From the NCBI GenBank assembly GCA_963767835.1, contig CAVYFY010000003.1, positions 1-64,000 of the forward strand: a stretch of 64,000 bases of DNA, in the 5' to 3' direction. Shown one piece after another: positions 18,601 to 28,697 of the stretch. The position numbers and the translations under genes are program-made. Positions within the stretch are counted from its first letter, which is position 1, and the number at the start of each line of letters is the position of its first letter. This stretch comes from SIAQ01 sp963767835. GTDB lineage: Bacteria; Planctomycetota; Planctomycetia; Gemmatales; Gemmataceae. The notes below the pieces were generated by a model that was not told the origin of the DNA, searched no databases, and worked only from the letters and a program-made list of their open reading frames with translations.

Positions 18601-21600
18601 TGGCCAGCCAGGCCGTTCTCTACACCACGGCATTCGACAACAAGGGGAACGACGCCAGCGTCGTCCAGCAATGGGTCGATACGAATACCGGCGTTTCCAT
18701 CGCCAACGCGCAGGTCATCAGCGGCAGCGGCTCCTCCTCGGTGGTGCAAATCACCACCGCGACCCCGAATACCATCCAGACCGGTCAGGTCGTGGAGGTT
18801 GATGGCGTCGGCGCTACCAACGGGACCGGTGCCATCACCAGTGGGTACAACGGAGCCTGGACCGTTACCGTCATCGATTCGACGCACTTCACTTACACCG
18901 ACACGCAAGGCGCCACCATCACCGGCGCCGTCAACAACCAAGGCTCGGCCGACGTAGCCATTCAAACCGACGCCAGCCAGGAATCCAATCCCGCCTACAG
19001 CAACCTTAACATCGGCAATGGGCCCGGTTTCACGCTCGGCGGCACCATCATTCAGGATCTCGACGGCAATGTGAATACGATTGGCGGCAGCAGCTATGCC
19101 GCGATCGGGTTGCGCGGTGTCTCCTTCGCCCCTGTTGCCGCCACCGTCGTCAGCTTGGCCCAGAGCCCGATCAATCCGCTGCAGCCCGGATCAAGCGTCA
19201 CGCTCACCGCGACCCTCACCAATACCGAGGTGACGCCCACCGGACGCGTCGCCTTCATCGACGAGAACACCAACACCATCCTCGGCTTCGGCACGATCAG
19301 CACCGTTGCCGGCGTGTCGTCGGCCTCTTTGACCCTGCCTACGGGCCTCGTCGGCAACCACTATGTGCGAGCCTACTTTGCCGGCGGCGGCACGCTGGCG
19401 CTGGCTTCAGCGCTTTCCAATACGATCAAAGTGATCGAGAGCGGCTCGCAGGATGCGCTGACCGTCCTCAGTTCCAGTCTGTCCGCGGTGGCGGTTGGGC
19501 AACAAGTGACACTCACCGCGACCGTTACCACGAGCGCGCTCGGCGCCACCAACGCCACCGGAACCGTCAGCTTTTTCAATGGGGCCGTGTCCCTTGCCAA
19601 CCTGCTGGGCACTTCCACCCTGAACGCCTCCGGGCAGGCGACCCTCTCGGTCGCGTTCCCCAGCACCGGGGCCAACACGATCACAGCCATTTACAATGGC
19701 GACGCCAACTACGAATCGGGGGAGCAGTCCAACATCCCGATCACCATTACCGTGGCCAACAATGCGACGGCGACGATCTCTACTTCCGCCAACAATGTTG
19801 CCTTGAACGCGATCCCGACCTACACGGCCACCATCACCGGAAATGCCGCTTTGGGTGCCCCCGGCGGCACCGTGACTTTCAATATCGTTGCCGCCACGAC
19901 CCATGCGAGCGGATCGGGAGACGGTGTTCCCGATTTGAATATCACGTCATCGGCAATGACTCTGACGCCCGGACCCAATAACACCGCGACTGCGGTCTGG
20001 ACCGGCCCCGCCTTGGCTTATCCGGGCAGCTACCTCGTCACCATCACTTACACTGCGACAGCCGGTGGCCCGTACACCGGCTTCACCGTCAGTTCTGAGA
20101 GCGCCACCGGCGGCAACGCCCTCATCGAAACCGTTCAGCAGGCCTTCACGCCAGGCGATTTCGTGGTCGTTCAGCGCGGCGACGGCACGGTCAACCTCGG
20201 CAGCAATAGTTACCTCGTTTTCGTCGATGAATACGCCCCGCCGGCGGTGGGCGCTGGGGCCAACACGCCGGCGACGCCGATTCAATCCATCGCCATGGCA
20301 AACGTGGATTCCGGCTCCCAGCACGCTCTTTTCCTCAGCGGTCAAAACGGCTCCGAGGGGTTAATCAACCTCTCCGCCAATGGCTACGACCTGACCCTCG
20401 GCGGTTACGACATCCCCGCCGGCCACACCTTCATCACCTCGACGTTCGCCTATCAATACCCGCGCACGATTGCGGAAATCAATGGCGCCGGCAGCATCAA
20501 CACCAGCACCGCCATCGGCACCCTCAACGGCACCGGCACCCCCGTTACCATCTCCGGCGCAACTGCCACCAGTACCAGCGCCGGCGCCACGGTTACGCTC
20601 ACCATCCCGGCTTCAACTCCGTCAAGCTTTTTCGTCGTGGGCCAGCAAATCAGCGTCAGCGGCATCACGACCAGCGGTTACAACGGCACGTGGACCATCA
20701 CAGCAGTCACCGGCACCACCGTCAAGTATGTCGATTCCAACCCGCTCGGCGCCACCACCGCCGTTCTGGGATCCACGCCTCAGGTGTCATCGCCCGCCAG
20801 CGTTCCCTATAACCCGGACGACGTGGTATCCAATGACGGCAACGAGTTCTGGATCACATCCAGTTTGCCCGTCGGCGACACCACCGACAGCGGTATCGGC
20901 TATGTCTCCAGCGTCGGGGCCACCACGGAAACGGAAATCGGTCCGATCGGCACTGGCGCAGCCGCGGTGAGCATTGCCGGCGGCCAGCTTTACGTCACCA
21001 ATGGGAGCGGCAATGTGCAAGCCGTCGGCACGGGTCTGCCGAGCAGCGCCGGCCAGGCCTTGGCCGGACTGCCCAACCTCGCCGCCGCCTACCAGGCCTA
21101 CTTCCCCAACGCCGCCAATCCGGAACAGGTGTTGCTCCTCAACACCAACGACGGCACCTCCAACAATCCCAACGTGGCCTACATCGCCGACCAGGCCAAC
21201 GGCCTGCTCAAATTCTATTTGGATGGGAGCGGCAACTGGCAGTACGGCTCGAGCGGCACCGACGGCAACCAGCAAGGCTTCTTTGGCCAAAAACTGCCCG
21301 GCGCCGGCGGCGTCACCGGCGTCACCGGTTATGTCGTCAACCCCGGCTCGACCAATCAGGCCACCAACCCGACCGAGATTCAGCTCTACGTCACCGGCAG
21401 CAACGTCACGCAAGCGAACCCCAATCAAATCGATTCTCTCCTCGACACGCACGCGGCGCCGATCGGCTCGGGCAGCCTGGCTGTCGATAATGGATTCGCC
21501 AGCGGCCAATTCAGCGTCATGGGCCTGGTCGGCGGCGCCTCCTACGGCGGCAGCCCGAACGGCAACGAAAACTTCGCCGGCATCGCCTTCGTTCCAGGCT

Positions 21601-24600
21601 ACGTCACCGGCACCGCGGTGACCAAGAGCACCGACGGCACCAATTACACTTTCACCGCCACCGTCACCTCGCCCAGCGCTCCAAGCAACATCCCCGGCGG
21701 TGCCGTCTACTTCTATCTCAACGGCAGCACCACCTCGCTCGGGACCGGCATGCTGGTCAACGGCGTCGCCACGCTGACGGTCCCCAACAGCATGATCCCC
21801 GCCGGAAGCAACACGGTCACCGCCGCGTATCAAGGCGATGTCAAGGACGGCACGAGCACCGGCGCCATCACCTGGAGCGGCACGGCGTTCACCGCCGGAA
21901 ACCTCATCGCCACGGTCGTGGGCACAGGTTCCACGTTGACCGCGAACGGCACGGCAACTTTCATCAATGAGTATGCTCCTACTGGCGGAGCCGCGGTTCA
22001 GACGGTCGCACTGCCGACGAGCGGCACGAACCCGTTCACCGAAAAGGGCACCACCGCCACCCAAGGCTACCTCATCGATTCAGCCGATGGCCATTCCGTA
22101 TCCATCGCCGGCTATGAGGCGGCGGCCGGCAACAGCACGACCGGCGCGAATGGCGAGATCGGCCTTATCGGGCCCAACGGCACGATTGACACCTCCACGC
22201 AAATCTCGGCCAGCGACACCAGCAATGGCGTGACGGCAGCCGTCTCCGCCGATGGCCTCGGCTTCTGGATTTCCACCAGCAACTACGTCCGCTATGTGCC
22301 GTTCGACAATAGCGCTTTGACTCCGAGCACCCAGGTCAGCAACTTCTACAAGACTCCCAATGTCGTCGAAATCCAGACGGGCAACAATCAGACTGGCACG
22401 CTCGGCGTTCCCGGCCAGCTCTATGTGACCGGCGGCGCCGGCGCCCAAAGCAATGGCATCGGCGCACTCGACGGCCCCGCTCAGATTCTCGGCGGTCTCG
22501 CCGACGTCGCCGGTCAGGCCGGCAAGATTCTCGGCAACGACGGCACCGCCGGAACCGACTTCAACGTGGGCAAGGACGCGGCCGGCAACTTCCCAGCCAC
22601 CGATCAGATCGCCATCAGCCCGGACGGTCTGAATATCTTCGTCGCCGACAGCCGCACCGATGGTTCCGGCGGCATTCTGTGGTACTACAACACCAGCGGC
22701 AACAACTGGACCTTGCTGGGCCACGCCCAGGTCAGCGGCGCTACCGCCGACAGCGGCCTGTATGCGTTGGTCGCCGACTGGAGCGGCGTCACCACCGTCG
22801 GCGGCGTCTCCACCGGTCCCGTGACCCTCTATGGCACGACGACGGCGGCAAATGCCAATCGCATCGTTCAGATCGCCGGATTCGTCCTGTCGGGAAGTCC
22901 GAGCTACGTGACGCCGACCTTTACGACCGTCGAAACAGCGGCCGCCAACACCGCCTTCCGCGGCGTTGCCTTCGCTCCGACCGCGGCCGGCACTCAAGCG
23001 CCGGTTTCGACCGTCTTGAACGTGACCGGCGCAAGTTATCCCGGCACGACGCTCAGCGCCACGGTGACCGGCAATGGCGTTTTCACTCCGACCGGCTATG
23101 TCAGCTTCCAGACATCCGCGGGCATTGAAATCGGTTCGGCGCCCCTTATCAACGGCGTGGCGACCCTCACGCCAACCAGCGACATGCAGGTTCTTGAATC
23201 GGGCAATCTCGTTGCGGTCTACACGGGAGACTCCTTCTATTCCGCCCAGACATCGACTGCCGTGTCGGCCACGGTCACCCAGGGCACGCCGACCGTCACG
23301 CTCACTCCGCAGTTCACCAGCGTGGCGACGGGCGTGGCCGATTCCTTGTCGGCACAGGTCACGTACGCGGGGTCCAACGCGGCTCCGACCGGCACGGTAA
23401 CCTTCTGGCAAGATGCGGTGGGCGCGGGTGGCGTCAACCTGGGCACCTTCCCGCTGGTCCAAACCATCGTCAACGTCGGCGGCACTCCGACCGTCGAGTT
23501 CCTGGCGACTGGAGCGGCCGACACCTTCACGGCGTCCGGTGCCCACTCCATGGTCGCCGTCTACAACGGGGACAGTAATTTCCTGAGTCAGAGCTCGTCC
23601 GCCGCCACGGTCAACGTGACGCTGCCGAGCACGACCACCGTGACGACGAACATGGTCGATCCAACCGCCAGTCCATCACAGATGGTGACGCTCACCGCCA
23701 CGGTAACCGGAAGCGGCGCAACGCCGACGGGAACCGTGGCGTTCTACGACAACTCGCTGCTTATCGCGGCGAATGTCGGCCTCGATAGCAGCGGCAAGGC
23801 GACCGTCACGCTCAGCACCAGCTTGCTGCAGCAGTTCGGCGTCACGCTGTTGCCGGGCCTCCAGTCGATCACGGCGATCTACAGCGGCGACGGCAACTAC
23901 TTCCAGAGCAGCGGCGTCTACGAGCAGGCCGTCCAGGCCCAAACATTCGGCGCCGGCGATCAGTTCGTCTACCGCGTCGGCGACGGCATCACCAGCCTGC
24001 TCGCCCCCCCCGGCAACCCGAATGCCAACACCGCGTCCATCGGCAGCACCATCTACGTGGACGAGATCAATTCGGCCGGCAGCGTGGTCCAGTCAATCAT
24101 CCTGCCCAGCGCCGACGGCGCCGGCAGTCAGAGCACCATCCATGCCGTCGTGGGCAACGGCCAGCAATCCGATACCGAGCAGATCAGCGTTTCCGGCAAC
24201 GGACAATACCTGTTCCTGGTCGGCTACGACAATAATCCTCTGAGCGGGGCCACGGCCGCGGGCACGGGCATCGGCACAACCGCGGCGGCCATCCCGACGG
24301 TCGCGGGCAGTATTCCCACTGCCGTCGCTCGCATCGATCAAGGCGGCAACGTGACCGACATCGCCTACCTCAACAGCGTCCAGGGCGGCGGGAATTTCAA
24401 CGGCGTCTACAGCGAGGACGGCAACGAGGTCTGGACCTCTGGATTCAACGGCGTAACCTACAGCGCCTTCGTCCCGTCCGCCTCCTTGCAATCCGCGACC
24501 ACAATCACCGGGTTCGCAAGTTCCCATTCCCTCGGGCAAACTCTGGAACCCGATGGCAGCAATCTGGCCGCGATCAACGGCTCACCCAGCGCCACCAGCA

Positions 24601-27131
24601 CCGAATCCATCGTCACGGCATACTCTGGCTATCCCTCGGCCGCAGCCACGCCGACCAACCTGCCGGGCGTCACCGCAGCCGCTGAAGAAGCCGCAAATGG
24701 CGAATCGCAAACAAGCGTCTTCCCCGTCGATGTCTACTTCACGCACCTTGATTACGCGAACGGCACGGCTGGCCCGGCCGGCATCAACACGATGTACATT
24801 TCCGATGACGGTCCCAGCTTCGCGGGTGGCGCCATCACCAAATGGGCCCTCGTCAGCGGTACCTGGCAGGCCGTCGGCAGCGTCCGGGCGGGCACGGGCA
24901 ATAGCGCGGTGAGCTTCTACTACATCAGCGGCAGCACTGCCTCCGAACCGTATACCTTGCCGTCCGGAACCGTCACCCCGGATTCGTGGGGCGATGTCAC
25001 GCTTGACATTACCTACGGCAACGGCGGCAATGCCGACACGGGCCCCGGCTATCTCTACCAGATCACCGACGACAACGGCTATGACGCCTCGATCGGCTCC
25101 AGCGGTGCCGCCAGCACCGCGGTTTCAACCGTTGCAAGCGTGCCGTCTGGCTCGAACGAGACCTACCGTGGTGTCGCCTCCTTCGGCATCATCGACCTCA
25201 CCGGTTCCGGCACTCCCGTTGCCGCGGTCGCAGGCACGCCGTTCACTGGACAGGTCGCGACTTTCACCGATCCGGACAGCAATGCCAACGTGCCCGGCAA
25301 TTACTCGGCAACCATCACCTGGGGCGATGGCAGCGCCTCCACGGGCACCGTCACCTTCCTGAACAACAACGGGGGCGAATCGACGTATTCCATCACCGGC
25401 ACCCACACGTATGGCATCGCCACCGCCCCGGGCGCCAACTTCCCGACCAGGGTCAGCATCGGTGCGAGCGGCTGGAGCGGCCATTTGATCGTCACTTCGA
25501 CCGCGACCGTGGCCACCGCCGGCGCCGGTTACACCGACCTTACTGGCACAGGCATTCCAGTCACCAGCACGCCGGCAAACCCAATCCTGGAAAGCTCGGC
25601 GTTCACTGCCGAGGTCGCCACCTTCAGCGCCCCCGTTCCCTTCGGCGGCAGCCCACTCGCGGCCAGCACCTTCACCGCCATGATCAACTGGGGCGACGGT
25701 TCGCCGACGTCCGCCGGCACGATCACGCTTGCCAATCCCGGCGCGACCTATCCGGGCCTCGCGACTTACACCGTCACGGGAACCCACACCTATCCGCAAT
25801 ACACCGTGACTCCTTACAACGTTTCGATCACGATCTCCAGCAACGTGAATGCCGACGACCAGAACTTTGGCATCAACACGACCGCCACCGTGCTCGACGC
25901 TTTCGGTTCCTATATCACGGGCAGCGCCGTCAACATCACGGCAACGCAAGGAACACCGTTCACGACCACCGTGGCGACCTTCAACCATCCCGTGCCAAAC
26001 GGTGGAACCACATCCGATCCGGCTGCTGATTACACGGCGACGATCAACTGGGGTGATGGCTCCCCGCTCGACACCGGCACGGTCACACTCGTCAACACCG
26101 CGACCGGCGATTACAGCGTATCCGGCACGCATACCTACACAAGCGCTGGGCCGTTCAGTCTGACCGTGACCATCGCCGGCGATGACCTTTTGGCCCCGCT
26201 GGTGCTCAGCCCGACCGCGACCACGGGCGTAACAACGACCACCTCGCTCTCGTCCAACCCGGTGGGGCCGATCACGCAGGGGACGGCTGTGGACTTCACC
26301 GCCACCATCGCCAATTCCAATCCGGGCGACGTCGGCACCGTGTCGTTCTACTACGATTACGGCCAGCCCGATCAGATTCTGATCAGCAGCAATGTCCCCG
26401 TGAGCGGCGGCTCGGCGACTTCCGCCACCACAACCGCTCTCCCCGCCGGCTCCGATCTCATCACCGCCATTTACAGCGGCGGCACCGGCTTCCAGGGCAG
26501 CACGGGCACCCTCACCATCCAGGTGACTTCTTCCTCGGCCCCGCCGAGCATCACCAGCGTGATTATCAACCAGGACATCTCGGCCCTGTACAACGCCGCC
26601 GGGCAGCCTGCCCCCGGCACGCAGCGGTCGATGGTCAACGACGTGGTCTACACGTTCAGCGAGGCGGTCAATATCGATCCGACCGATCCGAACGTGTTCA
26701 GCATGACCGTCGCTGCCGGTTGGACTGGGACCGTGCCAACGCTCAGCTGGGCACCCGTGGCCGGGTCGGGCAATACGCAATGGGCCGTTTCCTTCTCGGG
26801 CAGCAGCGTCACCGGCGGCTCGATCGCCAATGGAGCTTACGACATCACCGTCCAGGATCCGGCATCCATCACCGCGGTGTCCGATTCGCAGGCATTGACC
26901 CTCGCAGGCAGCGGCATCGGCGGCCCCACGCAGTCGTTTTACCGGTTGTACGGCGACATCAACGGCGACGAGGTCGTCAACGCCGCGGACAACCTGAAGT
27001 TCAAGCAGGCTCTTTCGACCTACAATGCCGCTTTCGACTTCAACGACGATGGCTTCGTCAACGCCTCGGACAACTTGAAGTTCAAAGGCGACCTGACGGT
27101 GAACTTCAGCGGCTTCACGCCGACCATCTAG
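15636..27131 (+). CDS. Giant Ig-like/PKD surface protein with dockerin-like end
   Basis: This encodes 3,831 residues. The N-terminus is basic, then has AEQLEDRLVPA, a motif at the start of many large planctomycete exported proteins. Numerous Ig-like repeats (Big_3_5 style, such as GTVRPAGTVEFFDGN) alternate with four diverged modules. Each module starts (A/T)F(T/G)(P/A)G(N/D) near residues 498, 1502, 2083 and 2768 and contains a FVDEY/YVDEI strand and a VQxxALP strand. An internal DMNGDGIVDNGD loop could bind Ca. Three PKD-like domains (ITWGDGS, INWGDGS) follow at about 3190-3500. The C-terminus has two dockerin-like Ca loops, DINGDEVVNAADN and DFNDDGFVNASDN. It is almost Cys-free and Thr/Ser/Gly-rich. 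It is probably an adhesin or envelope component. Confidence 0.9.
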   Translation: MFGLNFGRFFRSKKKQPIRKANKPQKKVYLHAEQLEDRLVPATISQWNFGVTPAPVLLNGIRTDDSGGPSDVWATNNGPGFLTTLGMTNDYDGNNSVVGDDILLTTGGPGDTTLRVRAPGSAMGAPGNGWANGAPDDSQGIQIDSSTVGYTSLQLSFDWYCTTHGVANMQVQYTGDYTQANPTWTTITGQTGEDSTYNYFTAVPNAYYGTTSPNLTITIPSDANNDPTFAIRLVSTYYQNTTNYADAANNSATYADGSGNWRFGNVAVSGTLTAGEVTTTTTLATSPSGSPQPQGVPITLTATVAPASGTVRPAGTVEFFDGNVLINSTSTFSNGSSSSSVYNITTSSLPTGNHYFWAEYVPSGAFTSSIGTDTSSTNPYIISNTVATTSVLSANPSPPVQAGTTVTFTDTITPGYGTNFPTGSVNFYNGSTSGTPLNASPIAVTEIGNTTQGMAQFSDSGLPAGTYNIVAVYTATGNFVSSTSAALGYSIYSGSSGAFTPGNLVLLQSGDESGSNYNAQAPLYLDEETTAGVGVQQVAIPDVGAATITTAMESGGTVTITTGNAPGLTGNGFTNGEYLAITGLSQYNGTYQVATTGANTFTYSVTDNGDVTVNTGATATPGQVGNQPITMDLSASAGIGQLNRSYDGSALTFDGVDSTINSGGLSGGATPTGSDNRDIAVVTGNANVTSNINTTTYGPFYVGDDNRGSVAESPTGPIYTAGHPNQAGGAVSQGVHEFDSTDGASTGAQIGDQVSASTNIRAVTIGFDNRMYFSTAGGLGGAPAVNGGGIFTEVQPLPTSATPTPANDIMVVPSIFSASKLGGVFLADMNGDGIVDNGDRLYFLDDGTVGGAGTGGLYVSTWNDSNTQYAWNTPNNAAAVAAGFVDHWGLPVRLGDAPVQAGSSGVGELRGLTGTVISSGIANASVSGSTVTITLAGSNSFQNGQNVQISGVGSGYDGSWTISNVSGNTFEYTDANTTSNSVTPPDTALASQAVLYTTAFDNKGNDASVVQQWVDTNTGVSIANAQVISGSGSSSVVQITTATPNTIQTGQVVEVDGVGATNGTGAITSGYNGAWTVTVIDSTHFTYTDTQGATITGAVNNQGSADVAIQTDASQESNPAYSNLNIGNGPGFTLGGTIIQDLDGNVNTIGGSSYAAIGLRGVSFAPVAATVVSLAQSPINPLQPGSSVTLTATLTNTEVTPTGRVAFIDENTNTILGFGTISTVAGVSSASLTLPTGLVGNHYVRAYFAGGGTLALASALSNTIKVIESGSQDALTVLSSSLSAVAVGQQVTLTATVTTSALGATNATGTVSFFNGAVSLANLLGTSTLNASGQATLSVAFPSTGANTITAIYNGDANYESGEQSNIPITITVANNATATISTSANNVALNAIPTYTATITGNAALGAPGGTVTFNIVAATTHASGSGDGVPDLNITSSAMTLTPGPNNTATAVWTGPALAYPGSYLVTITYTATAGGPYTGFTVSSESATGGNALIETVQQAFTPGDFVVVQRGDGTVNLGSNSYLVFVDEYAPPAVGAGANTPATPIQSIAMANVDSGSQHALFLSGQNGSEGLINLSANGYDLTLGGYDIPAGHTFITSTFAYQYPRTIAEINGAGSINTSTAIGTLNGTGTPVTISGATATSTSAGATVTLTIPASTPSSFFVVGQQISVSGITTSGYNGTWTITAVTGTTVKYVDSNPLGATTAVLGSTPQVSSPASVPYNPDDVVSNDGNEFWITSSLPVGDTTDSGIGYVSSVGATTETEIGPIGTGAAAVSIAGGQLYVTNGSGNVQAVGTGLPSSAGQALAGLPNLAAAYQAYFPNAANPEQVLLLNTNDGTSNNPNVAYIADQANGLLKFYLDGSGNWQYGSSGTDGNQQGFFGQKLPGAGGVTGVTGYVVNPGSTNQATNPTEIQLYVTGSNVTQANPNQIDSLLDTHAAPIGSGSLAVDNGFASGQFSVMGLVGGASYGGSPNGNENFAGIAFVPGYVTGTAVTKSTDGTNYTFTATVTSPSAPSNIPGGAVYFYLNGSTTSLGTGMLVNGVATLTVPNSMIPAGSNTVTAAYQGDVKDGTSTGAITWSGTAFTAGNLIATVVGTGSTLTANGTATFINEYAPTGGAAVQTVALPTSGTNPFTEKGTTATQGYLIDSADGHSVSIAGYEAAAGNSTTGANGEIGLIGPNGTIDTSTQISASDTSNGVTAAVSADGLGFWISTSNYVRYVPFDNSALTPSTQVSNFYKTPNVVEIQTGNNQTGTLGVPGQLYVTGGAGAQSNGIGALDGPAQILGGLADVAGQAGKILGNDGTAGTDFNVGKDAAGNFPATDQIAISPDGLNIFVADSRTDGSGGILWYYNTSGNNWTLLGHAQVSGATADSGLYALVADWSGVTTVGGVSTGPVTLYGTTTAANANRIVQIAGFVLSGSPSYVTPTFTTVETAAANTAFRGVAFAPTAAGTQAPVSTVLNVTGASYPGTTLSATVTGNGVFTPTGYVSFQTSAGIEIGSAPLINGVATLTPTSDMQVLESGNLVAVYTGDSFYSAQTSTAVSATVTQGTPTVTLTPQFTSVATGVADSLSAQVTYAGSNAAPTGTVTFWQDAVGAGGVNLGTFPLVQTIVNVGGTPTVEFLATGAADTFTASGAHSMVAVYNGDSNFLSQSSSAATVNVTLPSTTTVTTNMVDPTASPSQMVTLTATVTGSGATPTGTVAFYDNSLLIAANVGLDSSGKATVTLSTSLLQQFGVTLLPGLQSITAIYSGDGNYFQSSGVYEQAVQAQTFGAGDQFVYRVGDGITSLLAPPGNPNANTASIGSTIYVDEINSAGSVVQSIILPSADGAGSQSTIHAVVGNGQQSDTEQISVSGNGQYLFLVGYDNNPLSGATAAGTGIGTTAAAIPTVAGSIPTAVARIDQGGNVTDIAYLNSVQGGGNFNGVYSEDGNEVWTSGFNGVTYSAFVPSASLQSATTITGFASSHSLGQTLEPDGSNLAAINGSPSATSTESIVTAYSGYPSAAATPTNLPGVTAAAEEAANGESQTSVFPVDVYFTHLDYANGTAGPAGINTMYISDDGPSFAGGAITKWALVSGTWQAVGSVRAGTGNSAVSFYYISGSTASEPYTLPSGTVTPDSWGDVTLDITYGNGGNADTGPGYLYQITDDNGYDASIGSSGAASTAVSTVASVPSGSNETYRGVASFGIIDLTGSGTPVAAVAGTPFTGQVATFTDPDSNANVPGNYSATITWGDGSASTGTVTFLNNNGGESTYSITGTHTYGIATAPGANFPTRVSIGASGWSGHLIVTSTATVATAGAGYTDLTGTGIPVTSTPANPILESSAFTAEVATFSAPVPFGGSPLAASTFTAMINWGDGSPTSAGTITLANPGATYPGLATYTVTGTHTYPQYTVTPYNVSITISSNVNADDQNFGINTTATVLDAFGSYITGSAVNITATQGTPFTTTVATFNHPVPNGGTTSDPAADYTATINWGDGSPLDTGTVTLVNTATGDYSVSGTHTYTSAGPFSLTVTIAGDDLLAPLVLSPTATTGVTTTTSLSSNPVGPITQGTAVDFTATIANSNPGDVGTVSFYYDYGQPDQILISSNVPVSGGSATSATTTALPAGSDLITAIYSGGTGFQGSTGTLTIQVTSSSAPPSITSVIINQDISALYNAAGQPAPGTQRSMVNDVVYTFSEAVNIDPTDPNVFSMTVAAGWTGTVPTLSWAPVAGSGNTQWAVSFSGSSVTGGSIANGAYDITVQDPASITAVSDSQALTLAGSGIGGPTQSFYRLYGDINGDEVVNAADNLKFKQALSTYNAAFDFNDDGFVNASDNLKFKGDLTVNFSGFTPTI

Positions 27132-27156
27132 AACTGAAATGCTACCTGATACCAAG

Positions 27157-27180
27157 CTCCCGGCCCGCGAGGACCGGGGG
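27157..27180 (+). terminator. Weak hairpin after the giant gene
   Basis: CCCGG (27159-27163) and CCGGG (27174-27178) can pair with a 10-base loop shortly after the stop. There is no T-run behind it, so terminator activity is doubtful. The remaining sequence to 27,338 is AT-richer and probably holds the promoter of the next gene. Confidence 0.3.
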
Positions 27181-27338
27181 ATTGTGTTGTACCAAGCGGC
27201 GGGAACATTCACACGACATTTGTGAAAGTTACATCTTTCGTTAACCTTTTATACATGTGCAATGATAAACAAAAATAAAGCGTTAGCGATGAGCGCTTGT
27301 GAGAGAGTTCTCAGGCAGAAATGCAGGAGACGCGAGGT

Positions 27339-28256
27339 ATGCAACGACATCCCCTCTACCGACGCCGCATTGGCTTTACGCTCATCGAATTGCTGGTGGT
27401 GATCGCCATCATCGCCATTTTGATCGCACTGCTGGTGCCGGCGGTGCAAAAGGTCCGCGAAGCGGCGTCGCGGACGCAGTGCGTCAACAATCTCAAGCAA
27501 ATCGCCCTGGCCGCCCACTCATTTCATGGCGATTTCAAGCGTTTGCCCTCGGCGATCAACATTCCGAATCAGGAAAGTAACGGTTGGCCGGTAGAGCCCG
27601 ATCCGGGCAACGCCTATGGCTTGCACGTGGCGTTGTTTCCCTATTACGATCAGCAAAATCTGCGCAGTCAGCTGGTAGTCAACATCACCAATCCGCAAAG
27701 CGCCAACTGCAACGGCTCCAACTCGCCCGGCGCCACGTTGCTGCCGGTCCTGATATGCCCCGCCGACCTCTTTCCGAATGGTTATGTTGTCGAATACAGC
27801 AACCTGTACTTCGGCTTGACGAGTTATGGCGGCTGTTCCGGTACCTCGGCGACCTCGCAATATGCCAGCCAAATGAACCTGGACGGCCTGTTTTGGATGA
27901 ACAGTTCCGTCAATATGAACCAGATCACCGACGGCACAAGCAACACATTGATGTTCGGCGAGCGTGCCCATTACAGTCTTCCCTCCACGGGTTCCTCAAT
28001 GGCACTTGGCGGCTGGGCGTGGGGAAATAATTATGCCCAGGAAGACAATACGATGAACACTTCCGAGCCGATTGATGGCATCACCACCCATGATTTGAAC
28101 CAGTTCGGCAGTCTTCATAGCGGCGGCTCCATCGCCAACTTTGCTTGTGCCGACGGGTCCGTTCACGCCCTGAGCGCGAGCATAAGCATCGTCTTATTTC
28201 AGCGATTCTCGACACGTGCGGGCGGGGAGACGGTCGATGAAAGCGCTCTCAATTAG
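27339..28256 (+). CDS. DUF1559 pseudopilin-like protein
   Basis: This 305-residue protein has the prepilin-like signal GFTLIELLVVIAIIAILIALL, the VQKVREAASRTQC helix, and the DUF1559 motifs ITDGTSNTLMFGERA and ACADGSVHAL (as FACADGSVHAL). The ATG at 27339 has AGGAG about 10 bases upstream, better placed than for the earlier ATG at 27321. Its 3' end overlaps the next lipoprotein gene by 20 bases, so the two are a translational pair. It is probably exported and processed by a prepilin peptidase. Confidence 0.9.
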   Translation: MQRHPLYRRRIGFTLIELLVVIAIIAILIALLVPAVQKVREAASRTQCVNNLKQIALAAHSFHGDFKRLPSAINIPNQESNGWPVEPDPGNAYGLHVALFPYYDQQNLRSQLVVNITNPQSANCNGSNSPGATLLPVLICPADLFPNGYVVEYSNLYFGLTSYGGCSGTSATSQYASQMNLDGLFWMNSSVNMNQITDGTSNTLMFGERAHYSLPSTGSSMALGGWAWGNNYAQEDNTMNTSEPIDGITTHDLNQFGSLHSGGSIANFACADGSVHALSASISIVLFQRFSTRAGGETVDESALN

Positions 28257-28674
28257 TCTTGGTGGGCGATGGGCCAGCTGCTGGGCTGTTTTCGTGCCGG
28301 CGGCATTGTTCGGTTGTGGGCCCAAGTACGAGTTTGTGGAAGTGCACGGAAAAGTGACCTATCAGCAGGAACCCTTGGCCGGGATGATCGTGCGATTTTA
28401 CCCGATCAGCGACGACAAGGTACAGCACCCTTATGCCACGGGGATGACGGATGCGGCCGGTGAATACACGCTGACCCGCCACCCCAATAAGCCCGGCGCC
28501 CTGATCGGAAAAAATCGCGTGGTGGTGTATCCGCCTTCCCGGGATATGCGCGGCGACGGCCCGGCGCCCAGCGCCTGGATTCCGATCCGTTATGCAAGCG
28601 CTTCCGATAGCCCGTTGATCGTCGAAGTAACGGCCGGCGGACCTAATACGATTGATCTGACGCTCGAAGATTGA
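28237..28674 (+). CDS. Small lipoprotein paired with DUF1559
   Basis: This 145-residue protein has an N-terminal signal ending AALFGC (lipobox), then VEVHGKVTYQQEPLAGMIVRFYP. That is a beta-sandwich start seen in many planctomycete lipoproteins with carboxypeptidase-regulatory-like folds. It ends with TIDLTLED. A GGGGAG site precedes the ATG, inside the upstream DUF1559 gene. It probably sits in a membrane with its DUF1559 partner. The substrate or role is unknown. Confidence 0.8.
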   Translation: MKALSISLGGRWASCWAVFVPAALFGCGPKYEFVEVHGKVTYQQEPLAGMIVRFYPISDDKVQHPYATGMTDAAGEYTLTRHPNKPGALIGKNRVVVYPPSRDMRGDGPAPSAWIPIRYASASDSPLIVEVTAGGPNTIDLTLED

Positions 28675-28697
28675 TCGTAAATCCAGGAGATGCGCCG

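Noticed and set aside
17541..18965. 474-codon antisense open frame under the giant gene
   Set aside because: Same reason: low-complexity Gly/Val/Asp product opposite a convincing repeat protein.
25125..27212. 695-codon antisense open frame under the giant gene
   Set aside because: The sense strand encodes clear PKD and dockerin motifs; the antisense product is Arg/Gly/Asp-rich noise from codon bias.
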